Part shown: positions 15,513 to 21,282 of the stretch, one piece after another | Layout: every line of letters begins with the position of its first letter | How positions within the stretch are numbered: position 1 is the first letter of the stretch | Assembly (NCBI GenBank): GCA_003154635.1 | Contig: PMDX01000081.1 | Location: 10,831 to 32,112 of the forward strand | Length of the DNA stretch: 21,282 nt | Source: Actinomycetota bacterium | GTDB lineage: Bacteria; Actinomycetota; Geothermincolia; Fen-727; Anoxymicrobiaceae | Direction of reading: 5' to 3' | The notes under the pieces: model-generated | What the model was told of the DNA's origin: nothing | What the model saw: the letters and a program-made list of their open reading frames with translations, nothing else | The model's database searches: none | Position numbers and translations under genes: made by a program

Positions 15513-15555
15513 CGGGTGTTTGTCAACAACCGTTTCGAAGCAAGCAAACGCCCGT
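15512..15555 (+). terminator. Hairpin after the M28 peptidase gene
   Basis: ACGGGTGTTTG (15512-15522) pairs with CAAACGCCCGT (15545-15555): eleven pairs including one G-U, with a 22-base loop. It begins at the peptidase stop codon. The loop is long and the following T content is modest, so termination is plausible rather than certain. Confidence 0.4.
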
Positions 15556-15585
15556 TCTACCGATTCTTTCCAGGCTTTCAAGCGT

Positions 15586-15614
15586 TTGAATTGATTTGAT
15601 CGCATAGCTATACT
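15586..15614 (+). promoter_or_regulatory. Housekeeping-type promoter for the propeller-repeat protein
   Basis: TTGAAT (15586-15591) and TATACT (15609-15614) are separated by exactly 17 bases, with five of six consensus matches in the -10 and four in the -35. Transcription would start near 15621, just before the gene, so this gene is independent of the preceding operon. Confidence 0.65.
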
Positions 15615-15654
15615 CAATCGGGGCTTGGTGACGAAACCTGAGGTCGAAAAAGAG

Positions 15655-17952
15655 ATGGCGCAAGTTCGGGAAGGTCTATTGTATCCCAATAAAGTCAGAG
15701 CAAGCGTTTTGCGCTCTTTTCTCACGGTGGCACTGGCGTTTATGGTTATTGCAGGAATTACATCCTTGCCCGCGAGTGCCTCGTCCGCGACTGGTATCAC
15801 CGAATACAACATCCCGACCGCGTCGAGCAAGGCGTGCGGCATAGCCCTGGACGAACAGTATCACGATATGTGGTTCACCGAGGGCGTCGGGAAGCTGGGC
15901 AGCATCGACACGGACGGCAATTGCACGGAGCTACGCAAGGGCGACTTCTCCATCAGCGGCACACCCTCTCAGATCGTGGTGGACGATGCGGGGTGCCGGT
16001 GGTTCACCGAAAGTGACACCAACAAGATCGGCTGGTACTGGATCGGAGGATCCAACGCGGGAGGCGAAGTGCAGCTCCCGGGAGCGAACGCCGGACCATC
16101 CGGTATAACCGCCGGGCCGAACAGCTCCGCCTGGTTCACCGAAAAGACCGCCAACAAGATCGGCCTGTGCAACATGAATAAAGTGCTCAAGGAGTACGAG
16201 GTCCCGACATCCGCTTCAGAGCCGCTTGACATCATCCAGGACCACAACAAGAACGTCTGGTTTACCGAGAGCGCGACAAACAAACTCGGCGTGCTGTTCG
16301 GTGGTGCTGTTGCCATTGATGACTTCGAAGTGCCTACTCCCGACAGCGGGCCCGCCGGCATCACCATCGGTGCTGACGGCCGGGTGTGGTTCGCGGAACG
16401 TTACGCCAACAAGCTTGCCTGGATGTCGAGCCCACGCGATATTCATGAAATAAGGTTGCCGGGGGGCACCGACGGTCCGAACGATCTCGTGCTGGGCCCC
16501 GATGGCAACATATGGTATACGCGTCCCGGCGCGGACAGGGTCGGGTTCTGTACGCCCTCCGGCCACATCGTCGAATACAGCTTGCATGCCGGCTCGAAAC
16601 CGATGGGCATCACTGCCGGCCCTGACGCTTCCGTCTGGTTCGTGGAGCAGGGCACCAACAAGATCGCCAGGGCGCCGGTAGCTTTTTCCACCTGGTACCT
16701 TGCCGAGGGCACGACGTCCTGGGGTTTCTCGACTTACATCAGCGTTCAAAATCCCAACGCGACCGCGGCCACGGTGCGGCTGACCTACGAGACACCGAGG
16801 GGCCGGGTGCGCGGCCCGGCTCTGACTCTGCCCGGGCTGAGCCAGGCCACGATAAACCCGAGCGACACCCTGGGCGAACAGGATTTCTCCACGAGGGTCA
16901 CCTGCGACGACCCGACACAGACCATCGCCGTTGACAGGACGATGACCTGGACGGGCGCGGGCGCTTCGAGCGAAGAGGGCCACTGTTCCGTGGGCGTGAC
17001 CGAGACCGCGAATCGATGGTATTTCGCCGAGGGTTCCAGCGCCTGGGGTTTTGAGTCATGGCTGCTGATCCAGAACCCAGAGGACACCGATGCCAGGTGC
17101 TTCATCACTTACCTCGTCGAAGGGAAAAGCACTGTGACGGTCACCAAGACGGTTCCCGCCCACTCGCGCAGATCTTTCTCTATGGCGGACGATATCGGTG
17201 CCGCGGACGCGTCGATGGTGGTCGATGCCCAGAGCCCGGTCATCGCCGAGCGTGCGATGTACCGGAACAATCGCAGGGAAGGCCACGACTCGATCGGCAC
17301 GACCGAGCCTGCCAGTCGCTACTACCTTGCCGAGGGCACATCCGCTTCGGGCTTCACCACTTACGTGCTGGTCGAAAACCCGGGTAGCTCTCCGACACAG
17401 GTCCAGATGTCTTTCATGACCCCCAACGGGCGACGCGAGATCGACCCGTTCGACCTCGCGGGGCAATCGAGGAAGACTATATGCATAAACGACGTGCTGC
17501 CTGACTCAGATTTTTCCACTGTCGTAGAGGCTGGTTACCGGGGCTTCAAGACCCCGATCGTCGTCGAGCGGGCCATGTTCTGGGATAACGGTACAGGCCA
17601 GGCATGTCACGGTTCCATCGGCATGAGCATGCCGCATCGCACGTTCTATTTCCCGGACGGCCAGACCTCCAACGGTCGTGAGACCTGGATCCTCGTCCAG
17701 AACCCGAACAACACCGACGTCAAAGTACAGCTGTCTTACATGACCCCTACCGGCAAAGGCGACGTCAGTTTCATCGAGACCATCCCCGCCAACTCCCGCC
17801 GCTCATTCAACATGGCCGACAAACTCCCCTCCACCCGCGCCTCTATCATGGTCAAATGCACCACCTTCAAAAAGAAGATAATGTCCGAGCGCGCAATGTA
17901 CTGGAACAACAGGGGAGCTGGGACGGATACGATTGGTGGGTTCTCCGATTAG
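15655..17952 (+). CDS. Secreted Vgb-like beta-propeller protein with four C-terminal 'W/FYxAEG' repeats
   Basis: Exported protein of about 765 residues. A signal peptide (hydrophobic FLTVALAFMVIAG, then LPASASS) leads to seven repeats of roughly 42 residues of the type GITxGPDxxxWFTExxxNKIG, the blade signature of virginiamycin B lyase (Vgb)-like propellers. From about residue 346 come four repeats of about 100-108 residues, each opening WYLAEGTTSWGFSTYISVQN, WYFAEGSSAWGFESWLLIQN, YYLAEGTSASGFTTYVLVEN or FYFPDGQTSNGRETWILVQN and closing with a variant of IVxERAMYWNNRGxGxxSIG. There is no sortase motif or C-terminal helix. It is probably a surface or secreted binding protein; antibiotic lyase activity is not implied. 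The ATG at 15655 has GAGG eleven bases upstream; TTG 15625 and GTG 15628 would lengthen the n-region. Confidence 0.85.
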   Translation: MAQVREGLLYPNKVRASVLRSFLTVALAFMVIAGITSLPASASSATGITEYNIPTASSKACGIALDEQYHDMWFTEGVGKLGSIDTDGNCTELRKGDFSISGTPSQIVVDDAGCRWFTESDTNKIGWYWIGGSNAGGEVQLPGANAGPSGITAGPNSSAWFTEKTANKIGLCNMNKVLKEYEVPTSASEPLDIIQDHNKNVWFTESATNKLGVLFGGAVAIDDFEVPTPDSGPAGITIGADGRVWFAERYANKLAWMSSPRDIHEIRLPGGTDGPNDLVLGPDGNIWYTRPGADRVGFCTPSGHIVEYSLHAGSKPMGITAGPDASVWFVEQGTNKIARAPVAFSTWYLAEGTTSWGFSTYISVQNPNATAATVRLTYETPRGRVRGPALTLPGLSQATINPSDTLGEQDFSTRVTCDDPTQTIAVDRTMTWTGAGASSEEGHCSVGVTETANRWYFAEGSSAWGFESWLLIQNPEDTDARCFITYLVEGKSTVTVTKTVPAHSRRSFSMADDIGAADASMVVDAQSPVIAERAMYRNNRREGHDSIGTTEPASRYYLAEGTSASGFTTYVLVENPGSSPTQVQMSFMTPNGRREIDPFDLAGQSRKTICINDVLPDSDFSTVVEAGYRGFKTPIVVERAMFWDNGTGQACHGSIGMSMPHRTFYFPDGQTSNGRETWILVQNPNNTDVKVQLSYMTPTGKGDVSFIETIPANSRRSFNMADKLPSTRASIMVKCTTFKKKIMSERAMYWNNRGAGTDTIGGFSD

Positions 17953-18015
17953 TCCCCGCTTCCCGCTATCACGCGGTGTCCAGCGATGAAATATGTGCAG
18001 ACCGAACGAGCCGCT

Positions 18016-18435
18016 TCACCCGCGCAAGAGCAGGAACATAAGAAACCCGATAAGCGGGTTCGCGACTATCGCGACTATCCCGAGGGCGACTCCGGCGGTC
18101 GCCCGCTTTCTCTCGAGATCGAGGTCCATGAAATTGCCCACCCGCTCGCGCCGCGCTTCGGGCAGGTTGTCTATGAACCTCCTCGTTCTTCCGCCGATCT
18201 GGATAGCCATAATGGCGAGGAGGAACGCGAAGATGCCGCCGATGGGCCAGAAAGACAATTGTCCGCCCGCGACCGACTGACCCTGGCGGGACAAAGTGGG
18301 AATGAAAAACCCGATCAGGTAGCCCCCGGCAGCGACTCCCAGTGCTGCCAGCCCGCGGTTGAGGCTCGACTTCCCGGGGTTTCGGAACCGGCGCGACCCC
18401 TGCCTTGTTCCTCCGCCGGGTTGTGGCTCATTCAT
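18016..18435 (-). CDS. Small polytopic membrane protein, unknown function
   Basis: Unrecognised 139-residue protein. A basic, Gly/Arg-rich N-terminus (GGGTRQGSRRFRNPGKSS) precedes a hydrophobic segment (GLAALGVAAGGYLIGFFI), then FWPIGGIFAFLLAIMAIQIG, a charged loop with RTRRFIDNLPEARRERVGNF, and a C-terminal hydrophobic hairpin (TAGVALGIVAIVANPLIGFL). Three or four transmembrane helices are likely; the general look is of DUF4190-type small membrane proteins. The ATG has AAGGGGG ten bases upstream. It follows the methyltransferase gene by 45 bases on the same strand and is probably cotranscribed with it. Codon use looks like that of its neighbours. Confidence 0.75.
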   Translation of the reverse strand: MNEPQPGGGTRQGSRRFRNPGKSSLNRGLAALGVAAGGYLIGFFIPTLSRQGQSVAGGQLSFWPIGGIFAFLLAIMAIQIGGRTRRFIDNLPEARRERVGNFMDLDLERKRATAGVALGIVAIVANPLIGFLMFLLLRG

Positions 18436-18480
18436 GGGGGTGTGGCCCCCTTGCGATGTCGAGCCGCGAGCCGGCCACGC

Positions 18481-19365
18481 CTACCTGCCGGCCTGGACAG
18501 CCGCCAGTGCGACCACGCTGTAGCGATTTGCGCGTTTCCACCTGCTCGTCGATTTGAGGTAGACGTCCGTCAGGCCTTCGCCCGAGAGGTTGTCGACCAA
18601 CTCGAACCCCCTTGTAGAGAGAAAGCCCTCCAGGGCGTCTTTCTCGAGAAAGAATATCAGCGGCTCCCCTTTCTTTCTGAGGTACGCAAGTTGCCACCAC
18701 TTCGCCCCTTTAGAAATCGTTCCCACCGATGCCTTAATCGTGTAGGTTAATACGATAGAGCTCCCTTCCCCTGAACTGCCGGCAACGAAGGCCAGGGTTT
18801 CGTCCACGGCGTCCTCGGAAAGGTAAGTGACAACTCCTTCCCATATGAAATGTGTCTTTGCGTGCGGGTCGTAGCCACACTCGAGCATCTTGCTCTCGAG
18901 CTTCTCGCGCTCGAAGTTCACCGGCACGTAGGTCACGTTGGAAGGAAGGCTACCCAGCGCCTTCTTCAACCTCCGGATCTTCACCGTCTGGGTGTCCGGG
19001 TGATCCACCTCAAAGACCTTCACCCCATCATGGAGACCATCGAATCTGTACGCTCTCGAATCCAACCCGGCGCCGAGGATTACCATCTGGTCTATGCCCT
19101 CGGCTATCTTCGCGGACAGGCAGTCATCAATGTACGCGGTGCGGCTGATGAGAAACCAGTAGGAAGGAGACAGGCTCCCTCGTTCGAGATACCAGAGCGC
19201 GCTCCGCCTGCTGAGCCCCCACCTGTACAGCAGGCGGAACCGGGGTCCAAGCAACTTTCCGGCCAGGGGGTCGTCGCAGCCTCGCTCGTCGGCAGGCCGC
19301 GAAGATTCGAGTGCCCTGTAGAAAGCGACCCCTTCCGCCGTATAGCTCGCTTTTCCTTCTCTCAA
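18481..19365 (-). CDS. SAM-dependent O-methyltransferase, PPM1/LCMT (TIGR00027-like) family
   Basis: Class I methyltransferase of the leucine-carboxyl-methyltransferase type, a family expanded in actinobacteria (Rv0726c-like and polyketide O-methyltransferases such as TcmP). The family pattern is clear: an N-terminal helical cap, SAM-binding motif MVILGAGLDSRAYR (95-107), motif II FEVDHPDTQ (118-126), and FIWEGVVTYLS (173-183). The 294-residue length is typical. The substrate is unknown; bacterial members methylate small carboxylic acids or polyketides. The TTG start at 19365 has GAGGAG seven bases upstream, so it is well supported although not ATG. The gene abuts an AT-rich stretch on its 5' side and leads a two-gene unit with the small membrane protein. 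Confidence 0.9.
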   Translation of the reverse strand: MREGKASYTAEGVAFYRALESSRPADERGCDDPLAGKLLGPRFRLLYRWGLSRRSALWYLERGSLSPSYWFLISRTAYIDDCLSAKIAEGIDQMVILGAGLDSRAYRFDGLHDGVKVFEVDHPDTQTVKIRRLKKALGSLPSNVTYVPVNFEREKLESKMLECGYDPHAKTHFIWEGVVTYLSEDAVDETLAFVAGSSGEGSSIVLTYTIKASVGTISKGAKWWQLAYLRKKGEPLIFFLEKDALEGFLSTRGFELVDNLSGEGLTDVYLKSTSRWKRANRYSVVALAAVQAGR

Positions 19366-19817
19366 TGCTTCACTCCTCGGTTCCGCTCAAAACACAATCC
19401 ATAGTTGGACCCAAATATTTTACTTTTCAAAGCATCCCTCGTGGCTTGTTGTTTCCTTTGAAGGCTTGTGAGCAGAGATACTCCAACCCCGAGCAAATAG
19501 AAGACTTCAAAGATAGCAAACATCAGTGCGCTTTGAAGAGTTGTACCAATGAAAAGAATATCTTTAACCGATCTTGCATTCGATGATAATAGAAAGTGAT
19601 ACTCCAAAGTGGGACAAGGATAAATATTGACAAGGTGACTGGTGCCACGCATACACGGCTTAAGATTTCCCATTTATTGAGTATGGAGATACGCTTGACC
19701 GGGAAATGCTGGCCTAAGATGTACGAGATAGAGCTCGTTCCCCCCGTCGGGAAATGACAGTATTTCTTGAATCCTGAGCCGGGCCTTCGGAGACCCGGCT
19801 CAGGAAGTGGGTTCCCA
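19366..19817. other. AT-rich intergenic stretch with possible gene remnants
   Basis: No intact gene is convincing in these 452 bases. From 19381 to 19740 I count 150 G+C in 360 bases (about 42%), against 84 in 120 at 20161-20280 in the next gene. On the minus strand, two overlapping frames carry hydrophobic segments that could belong to one broken membrane protein: VCVAPVTLSIFILVPLWSI (about 19640-19590, ending FYYHRMQD) and, in another frame, LMFAIFEVFYLLGVGVSLL (about 19520-19465). A single frameshift near 19575 would join them. The composition suggests foreign origin and decay. The methyltransferase promoter should also lie here, but I could not fix one. Confidence 0.4.
19773..19804 (-). 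terminator. Strong hairpin downstream of the FrsA-like hydrolase
   Basis: CCTGAGCCGGG (19773-19783) and CCCGGCTCAGG (19794-19804) form a perfect 11-base-pair stem around a 10-base loop, thirteen bases after the hydrolase stop on the minus strand. There is no uridine run, so it may act as a U-less actinobacterial-type terminator. Confidence 0.65.
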
Positions 19818-20954
19818 TCAGGCATTGCCGAGGAGCCAGTCGATGGTGAGATCAAGCCACTCGTCATAATGCCCCATGGCGCAGTGGTCGTCGTCGGCGT
19901 AGAGCTTGAGGAACGACCTCCCGACCCGGGCGTTGAGGATGATTGAATCGTCGGTGCCGACGAGCGTATCGTTGTCTCCGTTGATGATGAGCATGGGGCA
20001 CTTGATGGCGCTATAGAGGTCTCCTATCTCGAAAGAGAGTTCACCAAGCCTCTTCTGCAGCGACTGCAGGTCGGTTGCATGCGTTACTTTCTTGAGCACC
20101 GAGATGATGATCTCCGGGGTGCCCAGCGAGCCCTTCGCTTTGAACGCCTCGGCAATGGGTGCTCCACAGACCACCGCGCGCGAGACCCGCGGATCCACCG
20201 CCGCCATCCGGGCCGCCCAGTAACCTCCGAAGCTCACACCGACGATTGAGATCCTGTCCGCGTCGACCCTCGGATGCCCGGTAAAATGGTCGATCACGCC
20301 GCTGTATATCTCCTGCGACGCAGGCGACATCGGCTTTTTGTAGGCGTAGGCGCCCGGCATCTCCATCGCGAACATGGCGATTCCCCGGTCCCTGTTCTTC
20401 AGGTTGGGGAAGCACAGCTCCTGAACGGTTCCTTCCAGGCCGTTGGTGATGATGCACAGAGGGACCTTGCCCTTACCCTCGGGGAAATATGAATAGCCGA
20501 CCACCTCTTCTCCCGCGACATCGAGGGTCACCTTCTCTGCCGGTCTGCCGAGAAGCTCATTTCCTCGGTCGAACATCTCTCGCGATTTGAAATAGGCCTT
20601 CATCTTCAGGGGGCCGTCGCCGGGGAACGCGCTGACCTGGTAATAAGTGCATGCCTTGATCAGGAGGTCTTGCGCTCGCTCGTCGGTATCGCCCGGGTCG
20701 ATGTCGAGCAAACGCTCCGCTTCGAGCTCGTACTCCTCCGCGAAGCCGTTCCAGTAGCTGCACCAGGAACTCTCCTCGAACGTCTTGAGCTCCATCAACT
20801 GGCGGCCGAACAGCTCCCAGTCCAGCCCTCCCATGTTGGAGTAGCGCAGCTTGAACAGGGTGGGAAGGAAATATCGGACCCCGAGCCTGCTCGCAGCCCT
20901 TTCGGTCTGACCGGTCAGCGCGCACACAGTGATAAAAAGGTCCTTAAGGAGCAT
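19818..20954 (-). CDS. Alpha/beta hydrolase, FrsA-like (DUF1100/esterase type)
   Basis: Predicted cytoplasmic serine hydrolase of about 378 residues. A helical N-terminal region of some 140 residues (LDWELFGRQLMELKTFEESS, WNGFAEEYELEAERLL) acts as a lid or cap, and the hydrolase domain follows: PLCIITNGLEGT, the nucleophile elbow ISIVGVSFGGYWAARMA (S241), acid D329 in IINGDNDTLVG and base H357 in ADDDHCAMGHYDEW. The cap-plus-core layout and GVSFGGYWA match FrsA and dipeptidyl-peptidase-like esterases, including fungal and bacterial pigment or mycotoxin hydrolases; the substrate is unknown. The ATG at 20954 is chosen because GGAGGTG lies directly upstream at normal spacing; a GTG four codons earlier is too close to that site. 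No signal peptide. It stands alone, ended by the 19773-19804 hairpin. Confidence 0.88.
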   Translation of the reverse strand: MLLKDLFITVCALTGQTERAASRLGVRYFLPTLFKLRYSNMGGLDWELFGRQLMELKTFEESSWCSYWNGFAEEYELEAERLLDIDPGDTDERAQDLLIKACTYYQVSAFPGDGPLKMKAYFKSREMFDRGNELLGRPAEKVTLDVAGEEVVGYSYFPEGKGKVPLCIITNGLEGTVQELCFPNLKNRDRGIAMFAMEMPGAYAYKKPMSPASQEIYSGVIDHFTGHPRVDADRISIVGVSFGGYWAARMAAVDPRVSRAVVCGAPIAEAFKAKGSLGTPEIIISVLKKVTHATDLQSLQKRLGELSFEIGDLYSAIKCPMLIINGDNDTLVGTDDSIILNARVGRSFLKLYADDDHCAMGHYDEWLDLTIDWLLGNA

Positions 20955-21282
20955 GGGCACCTCCACACCGATCCGTGAAGAACGATGCTGCTTTGTTACA
21001 TTTTAGCCGATATTCTCATATGACTCCTCCAATTCCAACATCCTAGCATCATTCCAGCCTTTCCGGCACGGTTGCCCGACGTTCTTCGCGTTCGACCGAC
21101 CTCTCCATGTCACCTCCAGGCCTGGGAGACCCGGCTCAAGCAGCAAGAACGCAAAAGCAGGTTGAAGCCCTGTTTGCGTGACACACCCGTGCCTGGCCCC
21201 GCTGACGCATCTACGCCACAAGAAACTCCGACCAAAGCCTTCTTATCGTCCTTAAGAGCAGGGCGAGGGGTACTTTTTTCCG
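20955..21282. other. Right-end intergenic region with repeat copy 2
   Basis: No confident gene in 328 bases. On the minus strand a TAAAAT at 20999-21004 could be the -10 of the hydrolase promoter, without a recognisable -35. The region contains the second copy of the dispersed repeat (21168-21183) and GGAGACCCGGCTCA (21125-21138), identical to half of the hydrolase terminator. At the extreme end a minus-strand frame ending at a TAG (21211-21213) stays open to base 21282 (VPLALLLRTIRRLWSEFLVA before the stop) and could be the C-terminus of a gene beyond the edge, but 23 codons prove nothing. Confidence 0.5.
21168..21183 (-). repeat. Dispersed intergenic repeat, copy 2 (inverted)
   Basis: The reverse complement reads TGTCACGCAAACAGGG, identical to 5843-5858. 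Upstream of the core on this strand it reads CCAGGCACGGGTG, similar to the flank of copy 1, and GGGTGTGTCA also occurs at 5982-5991 next to the fhaA promoter. Confidence 0.5.

Noticed and set aside
15655..16690. Streptogramin (virginiamycin B) lyase, i.e. an antibiotic-resistance gene
   Set aside because: Only the general propeller blade pattern is shared; the protein is secreted, much longer, fused to other repeats, and I could not identify the lyase catalytic histidine and glutamate.
17953..18015. Bidirectional terminator between the convergent propeller and small membrane protein genes
   Set aside because: Only a 4-base-pair stem (CCGC/GCGG near 17970-17985) is visible, too weak to call.
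17986..18750. A 254-codon open frame on the plus strand
   Set aside because: It lies antisense to the small membrane protein and the methyltransferase, both with good ribosome-binding sites and recognisable structure; its composition is shadow-like.
21003..21221. A 72-codon open frame on the minus strand upstream of the hydrolase
   Set aside because: It runs through the dispersed repeat, has no good start signal or motif, and its Cys/Arg-rich N-terminal part looks non-coding.

Overview
This is a GC-rich bacterial chromosome segment, most likely from a deep-branching or uncultured actinobacterium. The main clue is the gene order fhaA-fhaB-pstP-rodA-pbpA, the classic actinobacterial cell-wall signalling cluster. 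Two others support it: a murJ next to a large secreted DUF6049-like protein, and a candidate leaderless promoter for fhaA. No rRNA, tRNA, CRISPR array or intact insertion sequence was seen.

Layout. (1) 1-4137, minus strand: DUF6049-like envelope protein, then murJ (lipid II flippase, overlapping it by 26 bases), then a small single-pass membrane protein cut by the left edge. (2) 4270-5776: a TSUP (TauE/SafE) permease on minus and a lone receiver-domain protein on plus, head to head; the receiver's tail lies antisense to what looks like a histidine-kinase remnant. (3) 6008-15512, plus strand, probably one long transcription unit with tight spacing: fhaA, fhaB, pstP, rodA, pbpA, a membrane-anchored alpha/beta hydrolase, a lipoprotein with an alpha/beta-hydrolase fold lacking its nucleophile serine, and a membrane M28 peptidase. 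(4) 15655-17952: a secreted protein with its own promoter, made of a seven-blade Vgb-like propeller followed by four ~105-residue 'W/FYxAEG' repeats. (5) 18016-19365, minus: a PPM1/LCMT-type methyltransferase followed by a small membrane protein. (6) 19366-21282: an AT-rich scar, a strong terminator hairpin, a FrsA-like alpha/beta hydrolase on minus, and a repeat-bearing intergenic end.

How the genes work together. MurJ supplies lipid II, RodA (SEDS glycosyltransferase) and PbpA (class B transpeptidase) polymerise and crosslink it, and FhaA/FhaB are phosphothreonine readers whose signals PstP would erase. The partner kinases PknA/PknB, normally encoded beside pbpA, are absent here. Instead PstP itself carries an extracellular PASTA domain, which in other bacteria sits on the kinase or on a penicillin-binding protein. 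This is the most interesting feature of the window. Other notable points are an apparent AUC start codon for rodA, the hydrolase-fold lipoprotein with Gly in place of the catalytic Ser, and a short dispersed repeat found in two intergenic regions.
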